A stretch of 64,000 nt of DNA, taken from the NCBI GenBank assembly GCA_022410635.1, contig JAJVDF010000238.1, positions 676,479 through 740,478 of the forward strand, in the 5' to 3' direction. Source of the DNA: Tretioscincus oriximinensis. Taxonomy: Eukaryota; Chordata; Lepidosauria; Squamata; Gymnophthalmidae. Below, piece after piece: positions 12,320-22,621 of the stretch (the first letter of the stretch is position 1; every line of letters begins with the position of its first letter). The position numbers and the translations under genes are program-made. The notes below the pieces were generated by a model. That model was not told the DNA's origin. It worked only from the letters and a program-made list of their open reading frames with translations, and made no database searches.

Positions 12320-12325
12320 AATAAA
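12320..12325 (+). promoter_or_regulatory. Proximal poly(A) signal AATAAA
   Basis: It lies 971 bp past the NBEA stop codon, in GGAAATAAAGC. GT-rich sequence (ATTGGTGGTGTTCC) starts about 25 bases downstream, as expected for a cleavage site. It would give a short 3' UTR isoform. Confidence 0.55.
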
Positions 12326-12556
12326 GCTTGGTTAAAATGAACCTTAGCTTCATTGGTGGTGTTCCTTTGCATTCTTCTAAATGACACATGTTAAATCACA
12401 TTAGCCGCTGATGGCACTTCGTATTTGACAATATCTGTAATAATGACTATCAGGATAATTTGCCACACATTATACAGATCAAGTAACACACCCAGGGGTA
12501 TATACACTTTACTTCATGTTTCTTCTTTGTATATTTGGTGACTGTATTGTCATAGA

Positions 12557-12564
12557 TGTACATA
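12557..12564 (+). promoter_or_regulatory. Possible Pumilio site TGTACATA
   Basis: An exact match to the PUF-protein consensus TGTANATA in the distal part of the 3' UTR, beyond the proximal poly(A) signal. A single 8-mer can occur by chance. Confidence 0.3.
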
Positions 12565-13041
12565 TTGTGTCGGTAGGGCTATGAGGCATGTAACAGGAAT
12601 GTAATTTTCTCAGACTTTACACTCACTTGCAGTCATTTATTTAAAAAAAAAGATGAAATAAGTGAAAGGATTCTTTGTACTGGCACTTTGCACCAGAAAC
12701 ATATCATTATTTATTGATGTGATTCTTATTTGTTATCCACCTTGTATTAGTAAGTTTTAGCACTAAATACCTTTCTTCATTGTTGTTTGTATTTATAAGA
12801 TTCTGAAATCATGGGGAATCAATGTAATGATTAAGTTATTCATCATCGGTCTGTAAGCAATATCTTGAGTTTTGTAGCTTAGAATTGGGAGAATATTGAA
12901 TATCTGGAAGATACGTTCATTTCATCTCAAGATCATGGTGAAATATTTTGGATATATAAATTCCTTAAGCTATTGTAACCATGTTTTATTGCAAAGATGT
13001 AAAATATGCCAGATGTGTGTGAGTTGGAAATCAAAAAGAAA

Positions 13042-13047
13042 AATAAA
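13042..13047 (+). promoter_or_regulatory. Distal poly(A) signal AATAAA
   Basis: It is followed within 30 bases by a T-rich element (CCTCTTTGTTTTATTT). A second AATAAA lies at 13092-13097. It is the best candidate for the 3' end of the long NBEA mRNA. Confidence 0.55.
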
Positions 13048-13186
13048 ATATGCAAAGAATTCATGGATTGCCTCTTTGTTTTATTTATTTAAATAAATGA
13101 AATGTTGTTGATAGAAGTAGAAGTTGTGGTTTGCAATTTTATGTAGTGCTTATGGAATTACTCTGAAGACTGCATTACTGTACATG

Positions 13187-13407
13187 GTCCAGCAAAGGGG
13201 CTAGCAGCACTTTGAGACTAACTTGAGAAAAGTGGTTGGCATAAGCTTTCGTAGACAAGTCTACTTCTTCAGATGCTGAGGGACTAAAGTAGAAGTAGAC
13301 TTGTCTACGAAAGCTTATGCCAACCACTTTTCTCAAGTTAGTCTCAAAGTGCTGCTNGCCCCTTTGCTGGACTTTCTGCTAGACTAACACGGCTATTTCT
13401 CTGAAAT
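13187..13407. mobile_element. Fold-back insertion, Penelope-like-type short unit, 12-bp TSD
   Basis: Arms at 13187-13267 and 13292-13372 (81 bp) are inverted copies of each other, with one N, around a 24-base spacer. A 35-base extension (13373-13407) exists only on the right, and its reverse complement is ATTTCAGAGAAATAGCCGTG and following. TTACTGTACATG flanks both sides (13175-13186 and 13408-13419). The layout mirrors the copy at 37826-38040. The link to Penelope-like retroelements is inferred from the hammerhead-like core and the CATAAGCTTTCG motif. Confidence 0.85.
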
Positions 13408-13419
13408 TTACTGTACATG

Positions 13420-14454
13420 CTTTATATTCACTGCCCATTAAACTAGGCAGTACTAATCCAGTTGACAAATAAGGAGATTTCTATTACTACATCTCCATGG
13501 CACCTTTCTCCAGCTCATNGGTTACACATTTTCCTCTGTGTGTATGTGTGTGCACGTGCAACACAATTGATGCAACCAAGTACACCTGAGACATCTCTCC
13601 TTTCCAGTTGAATGAAGACATGGTCCATGATCCTAACTAGAAATGGGTCAGTCTTGATATTCGATACTGATACGTTTTTCTAGTCCTGATATTTAATACC
13701 TTAATATCTTATATATTTCTAGTTAGCAGTGGCAATTCTCCCCCAGATTACGTTAGGATAATCATCCCTACCTTACCACACTTAATTGGTGATNTGGCCT
13801 CTCAGCCTGCACGCCTTGTGAGCTGGACAACAAGCTTTGCATCCTGGGGACAGTCAGAGTGATGAGGGAGTTAGGCGTCATCTGCACAGCAGTTGGATCA
13901 CCTGCACTGTTTTGAAGCTACACACTTCTCCTCATTGTAATGGACTCATCCCATTAACTTAGGCTTCTCTTCCAAAGTCATAATCTGCACCTACACGTAT
14001 GGATCATGGAGCTACTGATCATGGCACTTTTGCAGTCACAATTTATTACTTGGATAACGAGGAAATGCATGATTTTAGGGCCTGCAGGCTATGCAGCCAT
14101 CATGTACAAGTGACTCCTAACTCCCTTACTACCCTGTCCCCAGGTTGTAAGACCCAGGTGGGCTGCTGACACTCTTCCCAACCCCCAACCCCCCAGGGAG
14201 GCAGGGCAGCCATGCATTATGTAAATGCAACTGGAGTAAATACAGTTATCCTACCTAATTAAGGTAGAAAATCAGTTTTCTAATTGATTAATGAAGTTTT
14301 AATCAATACTGGCATCTCTACAGTATCAGGGTTTTCAGGTATCAAATATATCATGAACCCATTCCTAATCCTAACGTTCCATTCAGGAGCTTAACTAATG
14401 TTGGGTGAGAAGAAAATTCCATCTTTGAGTAATCAGAAATCATATGAATTCTAT
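13420..14454. other. Intergenic, no recognised feature
   Basis: Unique sequence with scattered Ns. A TGTGTGTATGTGTGTG stretch at about 13540 is a short simple repeat. No open frame of interest. Confidence 0.5.
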
Positions 14455-14735
14455 GCAGGTCTTGTAGGCATGAATGGCTCAGTCGCTAAGAAAACGGTCT
14501 TCCATCTGGAGATCGGATTTCGAAGCCCCGTGTCGGTTGTGGGGAGGGGTGAGCACCTTCTAGTAGCCTGCAGCTCTAGCCAACTCAACTATTCGAAAGA
14601 TATGTAATTTAGTAATTTGCATATCAACTAGATAAATCAGCATTAACTTGATAGGGTAGATAGAATAAGATGTAAGCTTTCGGGCAAAAATTAACCCTGT
14701 AAGTCGCTCTGGAAAAGAGTGGGGTATAAAAACTT
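14455..14735 (+). mobile_element. tRNA-derived SINE, near full length
   Basis: A Pol III A box (TGGCTCAGTCG, 14475-14485) and B box (GGATTTCGAAGCC, 14515-14527) form a tRNA-like head. The body has the GAGCACCTTCTAGTAGCCTG and AGCTCTAGCCAACTCAACTA words common to all copies. The 3' end is GAGTGGGGTATAAAAAC, resembling the L2-clade LINE terminus, and this copy has no long microsatellite tail. Confidence 0.9.
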
Positions 14736-14830
14736 GATCAACATGCTAGCAGGACCCTATTCCAGGAGATAATCTGGAATAAGGCTCAGCTAAATCCAGG
14801 TAAAATTATTTTGCTGAGTATGTTCCCTAT
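14736..14830. mobile_element. Fragment of a palindromic MITE family
   Basis: AGCAGGACCCTATTCC and TCTGGAATAAGGCTCAGC resemble the arms of the elements at 39290-39470 and 41930-42070. Only part remains and the edges are approximate. Confidence 0.4.
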
Positions 14831-14899
14831 CATGTCTCTTCTGCATTATTACTTGAGTAAGGCTGCTTCCCCATTACAAACTTAAAAGCACTATTTTAT

Positions 14900-15350
14900 T
14901 AAATCTGAGAAAACACATCCACGAGTACGTCTCCGCACACCTCCAATTTTCCTTGCTGCTGCTTGTTTCTCCATTACACTTCCTNATAACCTTGTGCCTT
15001 CACATGCCCCATAGATCAGTGCTACATGCTTATTTTACTACAATTCCCAGCATTCTCAGCAAGCCAAGAGCAAATAAGCTTTTTACAGTTGCCATGAGGT
15101 CACATTACTGAATGTCCCCACTAAACAATCTTTCGCATTTAAAAGAAGTCCAATGCTAAATTGGGGGAAAAAATAGCTAACAGAAAAACGAAGGCCACAA
15201 GTCTTTATTGTAAGGGGATGGCTGAACTTCCGTGAGATAATGGGGCAAATTCTACATGATGTTGCTGCCAACTCGCTAAATATCTTTGATGAAGACGCAG
15301 CCTTAATGCTCAAAACAACTTGCTTTTTTCCCTTTTTTTTAAGTCTTGCC
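14900..15350. repeat. Dispersed repeat (ACAATTCCCAGCATTCTC family), copy 1
   Basis: It shares ordered blocks with 45690-46100: CTACAATTCCCAGCATYCTC, then AGAGCMAATRAGCTTTTTACAGT, then GAAGGCCACA, then GGATRGCTGA. No coding capacity, and the class is unknown. A short relative lies at 53480-53650. Confidence 0.6.
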
Positions 15351-16087
15351 ACTTCTGTTACGCTTTTCCCACTTTGGGAAACAAAGGCCTAAAGGAACAC
15401 AGAGATGTACCAATTAAGGCTCGTGGTTTGTCTAAGGGCTCAAGGTAATCTATTAAGAAAAGGCCAAAGACAAGGAGAAGCAGTTATTTTTCTGTGGCTC
15501 TTTCCATTTTGTTCTTAAAGTCTTTTTAAAGGCAGTTTTCTAATTTCGAAATGCAGATTACTGGTTGTACTTCTTCACTAGCTTTCTTCCTTGCCTCTCC
15601 ATCCAGGCATAAAGGGATGCAGGGAAAAGCCTGCAGGGGAGAAAACCTAATTAGGCCAGTTTACTGGAACAATCTCTGCAGAAGCATCCTAAGGCTGGCA
15701 AGGAGTTTTATTGGCTGTACATGCGATGCTACAAATGCTGCCTGTGAACAGTTGTTACGGAGGATGCTTGTTATAATATAGTGTATCAGCCCTGCTGACA
15801 GCAAAGCAGAATGTTTGAAGCAAGCCCTTATGCTGCAGGGAGAACGGCGTCTGGAAAAGACACACTGAGATAAAGGAGGCTTTTGATACTTTCAAGAGGC
15901 ATNCTTCAGCTCGAGTGGTTTTTTTTAAAAGAAAGCATTAACCAAGTGCTACACATATATTGATAACAGTTGCTCCCTCTCATTTCTCTAGAAATCAGTC
16001 CCTAATATATGGCTATTCTCCTCTATGAAGCAGAGAGCTTTCCATGGCTTTAAAAATGAGCTATGAAAGCATTTTAAATTAATAATC
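15351..16087. other. Intergenic, unique; possible conserved non-coding block
   Basis: No repeat was recognised. The 15640-15860 portion has balanced composition and no simple repeats, and it resembles vertebrate conserved non-coding DNA only in general character. Confidence 0.35.
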
Positions 16088-16312
16088 TAAGAGCATAAGA
16101 GGGGCCCTGTGGAATTGGGCCAGAGCCCATCTGGTCCAGCATTTTGTCTCAGTGGCCCACCAATTGCAACTGGGCAGAAGAAGGTAAAATTTCCACTGGT
16201 TCTTGACTCCCTGCAAATGGTACTTCCGGAATATTGCCTGTTCCTCTGTCCCAAAGGCAGTATCAAGAGATCCATCCTAGCTATATATGGATATGGCAAA
16301 AAGGTTACATTT
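16088..16312 (-). mobile_element. CR1-clade LINE 3' tail (AAGAACAT family)
   Basis: The minus-strand end begins at AAGAGCATAAGAGGGGCCC and shows CATCTGGTCCAGCATTTTGTC and CCCTGCAAATGGTA, shared with copies at 32370 and 58027. Non-coding 3' UTR portion only. Confidence 0.8.
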
Positions 16313-16734
16313 CACTAATGTGTTTCTGGGTCTGTTTGGTTATCTAGCTTTCCAATTGCTGCAATTACCTTGGGAAAGTTCCCAAATACACACAGCCAGT
16401 CCTTGAACTATCTGCTGTGCCAAGTCAAATTGGGGGAGCAACAGCTAGAAAATGAATGAAACCCACCTATGAAGAAGATGGATTATGGGATCCATTTCCT
16501 TTACAAGCTGTTTTTACGATCAAACACTTGCACTCTGGTAATTATCAAGAAGGCATTTATTACAGAGGTTAAATATCTAGAATCACCAAAGAGAGAATGA
16601 CTAGGACTTTGCAATGGCTATATTTTAATTCAAGCACCCTGTAAGTCAATGTATTGGCCACAGATATACAACGTTTATGTTTAGCATCTGGATTTTCTGT
16701 AACAAAAGGTTTGAAGTTTCTAGATTGAAAATGC

Positions 16735-17215
16735 AGTAGGCAAGCAAGAAAAAGTTTGAAAGGTGATCTGATTAAGTGTACAAAATCATGCATGGGATGG
16801 ACAGGGTGAATAGAGAAAAATGTTTTCTCTATCACACAACACTAGGACAGAGGGCACTGCTTAAAACTGATTGGGCAGAAAAGTGAGAACAGACAAAAGA
16901 AAACATTTTTTCACCCAGAGGGTCATCGACCTGTGGTAGCTAACAGCTTGGATAGCTTCAAGACAGTNCAAGACAGGTTTATGGACACCAAGGGTATAAA
17001 TGGGTACTAGGATAGATGTTTGGATGTTGCCTCCGGGATGGAGCAACAGGCAGGACTCCTGAAATACCATTTGCAGGGAGTCATGAACAGGTGCATATTT
17101 TGCTTTCCTCTGTTCGGACTGCCCAGATGCATCTGGTGGGCCTCTGCGACAGAATGCTGGAGTAGATGGGCCCTAGCCCGATCCAGTATGGCTCTTCTTA
17201 TGTTCTTATCATTAA
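16735..17215 (+). mobile_element. CR1-clade LINE 3' end (AAGAACAT family)
   Basis: It starts in the coding tail (KGDLI-like, then a CMGWTG/NREKCFL frame with shifts), continues through CCACCTGTGG-type words and the 3' UTR, and ends GGCTCTTCTTATGTTCTTA. It is 5'-truncated with frameshifts. Confidence 0.85.
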
Positions 17216-17266
17216 ATCTGATTAGTAGAATAAAAAATAAACTAACGAAACTACAGCACGTAGATC

Positions 17267-17388
17267 AATCCTGCTCAGGAAACTCTTAAAACTGCTTATT
17301 ATTTGTTCTGTCTCATCTCTCAAGAATCTTTTTTATAAACACAAATTTAAAAAATCTGAACAGTTTTAAGAGTTTCCTGAGCAGGATT
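17267..17388. repeat. Perfect 28-bp inverted repeat, 66-bp loop
   Basis: AATCCTGCTCAGGAAACTCT and following (17267-17294) is exactly complementary to 17361-17388. It begins about 50 bp past the end of a CR1 copy and belongs to no family recognised here. Confidence 0.9.
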
Positions 17389-17808
17389 TCTGCTCAGAGT
17401 ACTCACTGCAGACTTCTTTTTTGTGCGCACATGCACTTCGGTGAGTGAAAACATGAATTCATGTAATAATCGGTTGGAAAATGGAGTACCTGTACTTCAT
17501 CACTCAACCCATAATTTATGTGTTTTCCTAGAGTTATGCTGAATCATTTTTGAGCCAATTCAAATTAAAGCAGGGAATTCGATTGGTTTGTACCTGAACA
17601 AATATTATCCATCTTTTTGAGGGACCTAATTCAGATTCACATCAACCTGGAAGGCAGATCAAAAGATGAATTTGGTGGGTTTGAGGTTTCCCTTCTATCT
17701 GTGCTCAGCACAGTTTCACTTGTTTTGGCTGGCCTGGCACAGGAAGGGAAACAGGGCAGGTGGCTCTGCCTCCTTCCTATGGAAGGAACACCACAACATG
17801 ACTACGAG
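17389..17808. other. Intergenic, unique
   Basis: No recognised repeat or gene. Overlapping 70-codon frames at 17617-17878 lack any family signature. Confidence 0.45.
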
Positions 17809-17809
17809 G

Positions 17810-17973
17810 CATGGATTTGCTCAGTCGCTTAGGAAACCGTCTGGGAGATCGGGTTTCGAGGCCCTGTATCAGAAGTAGGGAGGGGTGAGCACCTTCTCCT
17901 AGCCTGTAGCTCTAGCCAACCCAGCTATTGGAAAGCAAGAATTGCAAAATACCCTTGTAAGCCGCTTTGAGTC
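17810..17973 (+). mobile_element. tRNA-derived SINE whose 3' end runs into a TTC array
   Basis: A box TTGCTCAGTCG (17817-17827) and B box GGGTTTCGAGGCC (17850-17862) are followed by GAGCACCTTCTCCTAGCCTG and AGCTCTAGCCAACCCAGCTA. The 3' end GTAAGCCGCTTTGAGTC passes directly into (TTC)n. The middle part of the full-length SINE (compare 14600-14690) is missing. Confidence 0.88.
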
Positions 17974-18428
17974 TCTTCTTCTTCTTCTTCTTCTTCTTCT
18001 TCTTCTTCTTCTTCTTCTTCTTCTTCTTCTTCTTCTTCTTCTTCTTCTTCTTCTTCTTCTTCTTCTTCNNNNNNNNNNNNNNNNNNNNNNNNNNNNNNNN
18101 NNNNNNNNNNNNNNNNNNNNNNNNNNNNNNNNNNNNNNNNNNNNNNNNNNNNNNNNNNNNNNNNNNNNNNNNNNNNNNNNNNNNNNNNNNNNNNNNNNNN
18201 NNNNNNNNNNNNNNNNNNNNNNNNNNNNNNNNNNNNNNNNNNNNNNNNNNNNNNNNNNNNNNNNNNNNNNNNNNNNNNNNNNNNNNNNNNNNNNNNNNNN
18301 NNNNNNNNNNNNNNNNNNNNNNNNNNNNNNNNNCTTCTTCTTCTTCTTCTTCTTCTTCTTCTTCTTCTTCTTCTTCTTCTTCTTCTTCTTCTTCTTCTTC
18401 TTCTTCTTCTTCTTCTTCTTCTTCTTCT
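17974..18428. repeat. (TTC)n microsatellite with 265-bp assembly gap
   Basis: About 95 bp of nearly perfect CTT repeats lie on each side of an N-run at 18069-18333. The true array length is unknown. Open frames here are artefacts of the repeat. GAA/TTC purine-pyrimidine arrays can form triplex structures (established knowledge). Confidence 0.97.
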
Positions 18429-18887
18429 ACCATAGAACCATTCCTGTGCACCTGTGTGCTTGGCAGGAAGTTCAAATGGAGGCAGAAAACATGTAAAAAT
18501 CATTACCTGCACTCCCTAGGAGGCCGATGTGTACCCTAAAGATGGTGCCTACACACTACCACTGGCATCTATGTCAAGCCAATCAATGTGATCTAACACT
18601 AATTTATTTTAGGGGCTACTTAGCACTCATCTGATCTTGAGTAACATTAGACCCATGCTAAAACTATGTACTAGGGGGTCCTTACTTAATTAGTAAGCCT
18701 ATTAATAAGGGTCTACAATTCTCCATTTCCATTGTAAGGAAATAATAAGGAATATCTCTTCCAACCCAGAAGCAATTGTTTGGCTTCTGTTGGTCCTTAA
18801 AATCTGGACAAGATAGATCAGTTCCCTATACCATAAAAGTGGTTCTTACGTTCTTTATTTCCATTCCCAAGGGGCAGTGAGTTTAAA

Positions 18888-19205
18888 TAGGCTGACCAGA
18901 TGACCCCTTTTGTTGGGAGATTTAAAAAAAAAAATAAACTCACTGCACCACAACTAGGGGGCTCTGGCAAGCAGCACCAGCTCTTGAAGGCACCCTCCCC
19001 TCAGTAAAAAAAAATTAAAAATGCAAATTTCTCACACACTTAGAAAATTTCTTGCACACTTCAAAAATTCTCACATGCTTGGTGGGTTTCTCAGGGATTT
19101 TGAGGGGGTACGCATGTTTGTGGGTAATTTGCATATTCATGAATATACAGATTAGCATGAATATTAATTTCCCCAGTTTGAGCCTCAGAAAATCTGGCCA
19201 GCCTA
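18888..19205. mobile_element. MITE-like element with GGCTGACCAGAT termini, diverged
   Basis: The left end TAGGCTGACCAGATGACCCC is matched by TCTGGCCAGCCTA at the right. The centre differs from the two palindromic relatives at 24866 and 59186 and contains several TCTCACAC/TTCTTGCACAC repeats (19028-19100). Confidence 0.6.
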
Positions 19206-19865
19206 ATTTAAGCACAATTTAATATCATTCCTCTTTCCCATAGGCTAATTCAGCATGGTAGCAATTTAGTCTGTCAGAACAGACTGTGAATAAAACATGG
19301 CTTTTGTGGCAAAATACAGGAAAAGTAAATAGGAATGTTCAGTGAGGCAGCCCTAATTATCGCTTGGAGCAATGAGGGAACTTCAGAAATCCTCTAATCA
19401 GCACTCATCATAGTCTCAGCATTAGCTGTTTNGCTCTCTGAGATCAGACATTATGTTTATGAAGCGATCAGACCATTAAGTCCTAACAGCGGCCCAACGG
19501 TTCCTTGCTCCACAGAAGCACATATACTATCAGTGTCACACACTTCCACTATGCGTAGACTCTTTGCTTCAAAAAATGTGTTTTTGCACAGAATCTCTGT
19601 GGTAGATGATAAATAGTTGCATGGCTGTGAGGCCATGGTAGCACCCACAGCATGCCTCATTTTTAACTTTACTATTTCTGTTCAAGGTACATAATTGGGG
19701 TAATTTTCTTACAGATGTAAAGAATTATTTTTAAATGTAATATACCTGGAATGCTGCACCTGAGATGACCAATTCCATGGCTAAGGGGAATTTATTTTCT
19801 TCCCAGAATAGTTGGCTTCTGTTGGGCAAAATTAGCTGTCCAGGAAACACCTTAATCCAGGATAG
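19206..19865. other. Intergenic, unique
   Basis: No recognised feature. An N at 19432 and short random open frames only. Confidence 0.45.
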
Positions 19866-19995
19866 TCAATTTCAGAGAAATAGCCATGTAAGCCAAATAA
19901 AAAGTCCAGCAAATGGGGCTAGCACTTAGAGACTAACAGGAGAAAAGTAGGTGGCACAAGCTTTCGTACACACGCCTACTTCTTCAGATGCACTT
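19866..19995 (+). mobile_element. Single unit of the fold-back family (Penelope-like type)
   Basis: It starts GTCAATTTCAGAGAAATAGCC, then AAGTCCAGCAAATGGGGCTA, GAGACTAACAGGAGAAAAGT and CACAAGCTTTCGTACACACG, and ends near CTTCTTCAGATGC. It lacks the inverted second half, so it shows the monomer (about 127 bp). Confidence 0.85.
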
Positions 19996-20149
19996 AATGC
20001 AGGAGTTACTATAGTTGGCCAAATGGCCTGAACACATCTGATTGGACTGGTTCCTGTCGCAGCCTACGTATCCCTTTGGTATCAGTCTCTCTTGCATGGG
20101 TGTGTGTGTGTGATCCCTATTGCTTCCTTTGCCACAGACTCATCCCACT

Positions 20150-20765
20150 GCACCATGCCCTTGTACAGTCACATCCTCCTTTAAATAAGGAATCCAATCA
20201 AATTACAAACAATCCAAAGACAAGATGTAATAATTGAAACATTAATTAGGAAAATCATTAGTAAACAAAACAAAATAATAACCATAATCTATAGAAATAT
20301 AAATGACAATGAGGAACGTATAATAACAGAAATACGAAACAAATGGAACCAAGATATAAATATTGATATCCCAACAATTGGTGGATTTATCAAAGAAACT
20401 AACTCTGAAAAAATGAATAAACTGAAGGAAGCCAAAAGGAAAATATTACCAGCTCTCACACTATATACAAAACCAATTAAATCAATGCTGGCATGGGTGT
20501 CAAATAAGTGCAAATTACTACCATGTGATCTGGTCTTGCCCAGAGGCACAGATATTCTGGCAAAGAATTCAAAAAGAAATAAATAAAATTTATAATTGTA
20601 ATTTAAATATAGTAGACAAAATGGCGATTTTCCTGAGCAAACTAGACAATATTAGGGATATACAAACAAAAAAATGGTTCAAACTTTACTAGCTTGTGCG
20701 CAAATTACGATACTTAGAGGCTGGAAAGATATCGCAAAACGAACAATTGAAGGGTGGCAAAAAAA
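20150..20765 (+). mobile_element. L1-clade LINE remnant, ORF2 C-terminus
   Basis: The frame near 20480-20640 reads CWHGCQISANYYHVIWSCPE then AQIFWQRIQKEINKIYNC. This is the Cys/His-rich C-terminal domain with the YHxxWSCP and FW pattern of vertebrate L1 ORF2. A-rich coding sequence upstream is consistent. Frameshifts and missing domains make it inactive. Confidence 0.8.
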
Positions 20766-21004
20766 AATTTTTTGCAACAAAATACTTTGTTGCCATTGTC
20801 ATGCTATATCAGGTCAATAGACATCATTAGTGTCCAGGAATGTGAAGCCAGGCTATTGGGCAAGGCACTGTCTGTAGGCCCGCCCCTCTTGCTGATACAC
20901 AGGTCAGTACCAGGCTCTGCAGCCGGCCCTAACGGACAATTTCACCAATGGGCCAGCCAGGATGGCATGGAATCAGGTCAACCCATGAGAGTGGAAGCTA
21001 GACA

Positions 21005-21110
21005 CGTGGGATAGAGAACGTGAATAGAGAAAAAACACAACACAAGGACCACTGTATGAAGCTGATGGACAGGAGAGTTAGAATGAACAAGCTACGTTTT
21101 ACTACGTATT
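21005..21110 (+). mobile_element. CR1-clade LINE fragment (AAGAACAT family)
   Basis: GTGAATAGAGAAAAAACACA, then AAGCTGATGGACAGGAGAGT, matches the NREN..LKLMGRRVR coding part of the other copies. Both ends are lost. Confidence 0.65.
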
Positions 21111-22621
21111 CGATTTGGTGGTGTCTAAACACAATGAAAGGCCATTCCTCTTCTCATTGTATTACTCATGCATGTTTTATTCAAAAAAAGTTGGTAAGAA
21201 CAAACCTCACTTAGAGTGCAGTCACAACACCTGCTCTTTGTCTGTTTTGAAGTCCCCTTCAGTTTGGTTTCAAAATTGATAGCTTTCCCTTCTTGGAATA
21301 AATGTGAATTTGGCATTCATTCTCAATTTGGAGAACATCAGACTAGGGATGGTTTGCTAATAATATCAGTGTCCTTGTAAGCGTCTTTCCTTTTCTCTGC
21401 ATGAGCCACTGACTGTATGGGTTGGTGAGCTCTGAAAGTAAAAACATGGTTAGCCCTTCTACTAACCCTATCCTGAGCTCCCATAACAAATGACCTTGCA
21501 TTAGCTATGACCAGCTATTGCTCATAGCTGATGGCGTTTTTTCCCAGCTTCCTTCTGTTCTTTCTTTTGCTCTCTTCGTTCAAGCTGGCTCTTCAGATGG
21601 CAGTTAAAGGTGAGAAAGGCCCTCGTTGATAACTTATGGGTTATGCTTCCAGTCCCCCCATTCTATTACCCAGACAAAGTAGGTCTTCTGAAACAAAAAA
21701 GAAAGAGACCCACCACCAGTAGTTGATAGAAGATCTTTCAAGCTTACATTTTCTCCTCCATTCCACAGACATTTCTGGTGATGACTGAACAAGGGAGCTT
21801 CATTGCTGTTGCCAAGCAATGGTTCCCAAGTCAGCCTACATACCAATGAAATGCATTTTATCATGGCAACAGTCCAGCTTAATCCAAGAGAAGCCACTTC
21901 AGAGTTGCTTCTAATTCACTGACCTTTATGTGCCTTGGAAGACACGTTTCAGTGTATTTCAAGATATTTGAATAGCTTGTGGTCCATGTTATACTATATA
22001 CCCAGCTATACTGCTTGATATAACTAAAGGAAGCTGTTAAAAAGTAAAAGTTTCAAATTCTTACACAAAATTCTGCGGCTGCAAATTTTATGATCATCCC
22101 CAAATCCCATTCTCATTTATTAGCCCACCATGTTAAATATTTAAAATAAAACTGAAGACATACTTCAACTTGTAACATTCAGAATGTGGAGAGATACACT
22201 CATTAACACTATTCATAGATTTAATTGAGCGCATTCATAAAGGTTTCGACAAGAAAGCATTTTGTCTGCTAATGGTGGACTTGATTATGATTATAAATGG
22301 CTCTAAAGGATAATTTCTCAGTAAGATCCCGCGAAAAAGGACCCAGAATAGTCTTTAAACCATTATTTATGGAAATGCTGAAATTATCTATTTCATGACC
22401 ATACAGACTGTACAGAAACACAAAATGCAGAGCGGCATAATAAATATATTTAAGGGTTATCTTTGAGTAGAAAGAAAGTGCTGTAAGAGTCAGCTATGTA
22501 AATGTAAATCAGTTAAATCTACTTTAGAAATTCATATACTGTGTATATCTGTGTTATCTACCTGTCTACATATCTACCTGTCTTAACTTTGTGTCCGGAC
22601 AGGATATCGTGTGCATATTTT
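21111..22621. other. Intergenic, unique; candidate conserved block at 22180-22400
   Basis: No repeat was recognised. The segment at 22180-22400 is AT-rich but not simple, with words such as TTAATTGAGCGCATTCATAA and TGATTATGATTATAAATGGC that are typical in look of developmental non-coding elements. This is unverified. Confidence 0.35.

Larger units (their letters stand above)
11350..13065 (+). other. NBEA 3' UTR (end approximate)
   Basis: This AT-rich, repeat-free sequence follows the stop codon and contains two good AATAAA signals (12320 and 13042). The distal end is inferred from the second signal and the T-rich element just after it. No interspersed repeat is visible until 13187, which fits a retained UTR. 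Confidence 0.65.

Noticed and set aside
14475..14527. Functional tRNA gene
   Set aside because: A and B boxes are present, but the sequence lacks a tRNA cloverleaf and continues into a SINE body.
17912..18539. Long open frames of poly-Glu, poly-Arg, poly-Leu, poly-Phe or poly-Ser
   Set aside because: They are translations of the TTC/GAA microsatellite and the N-run, not proteins.
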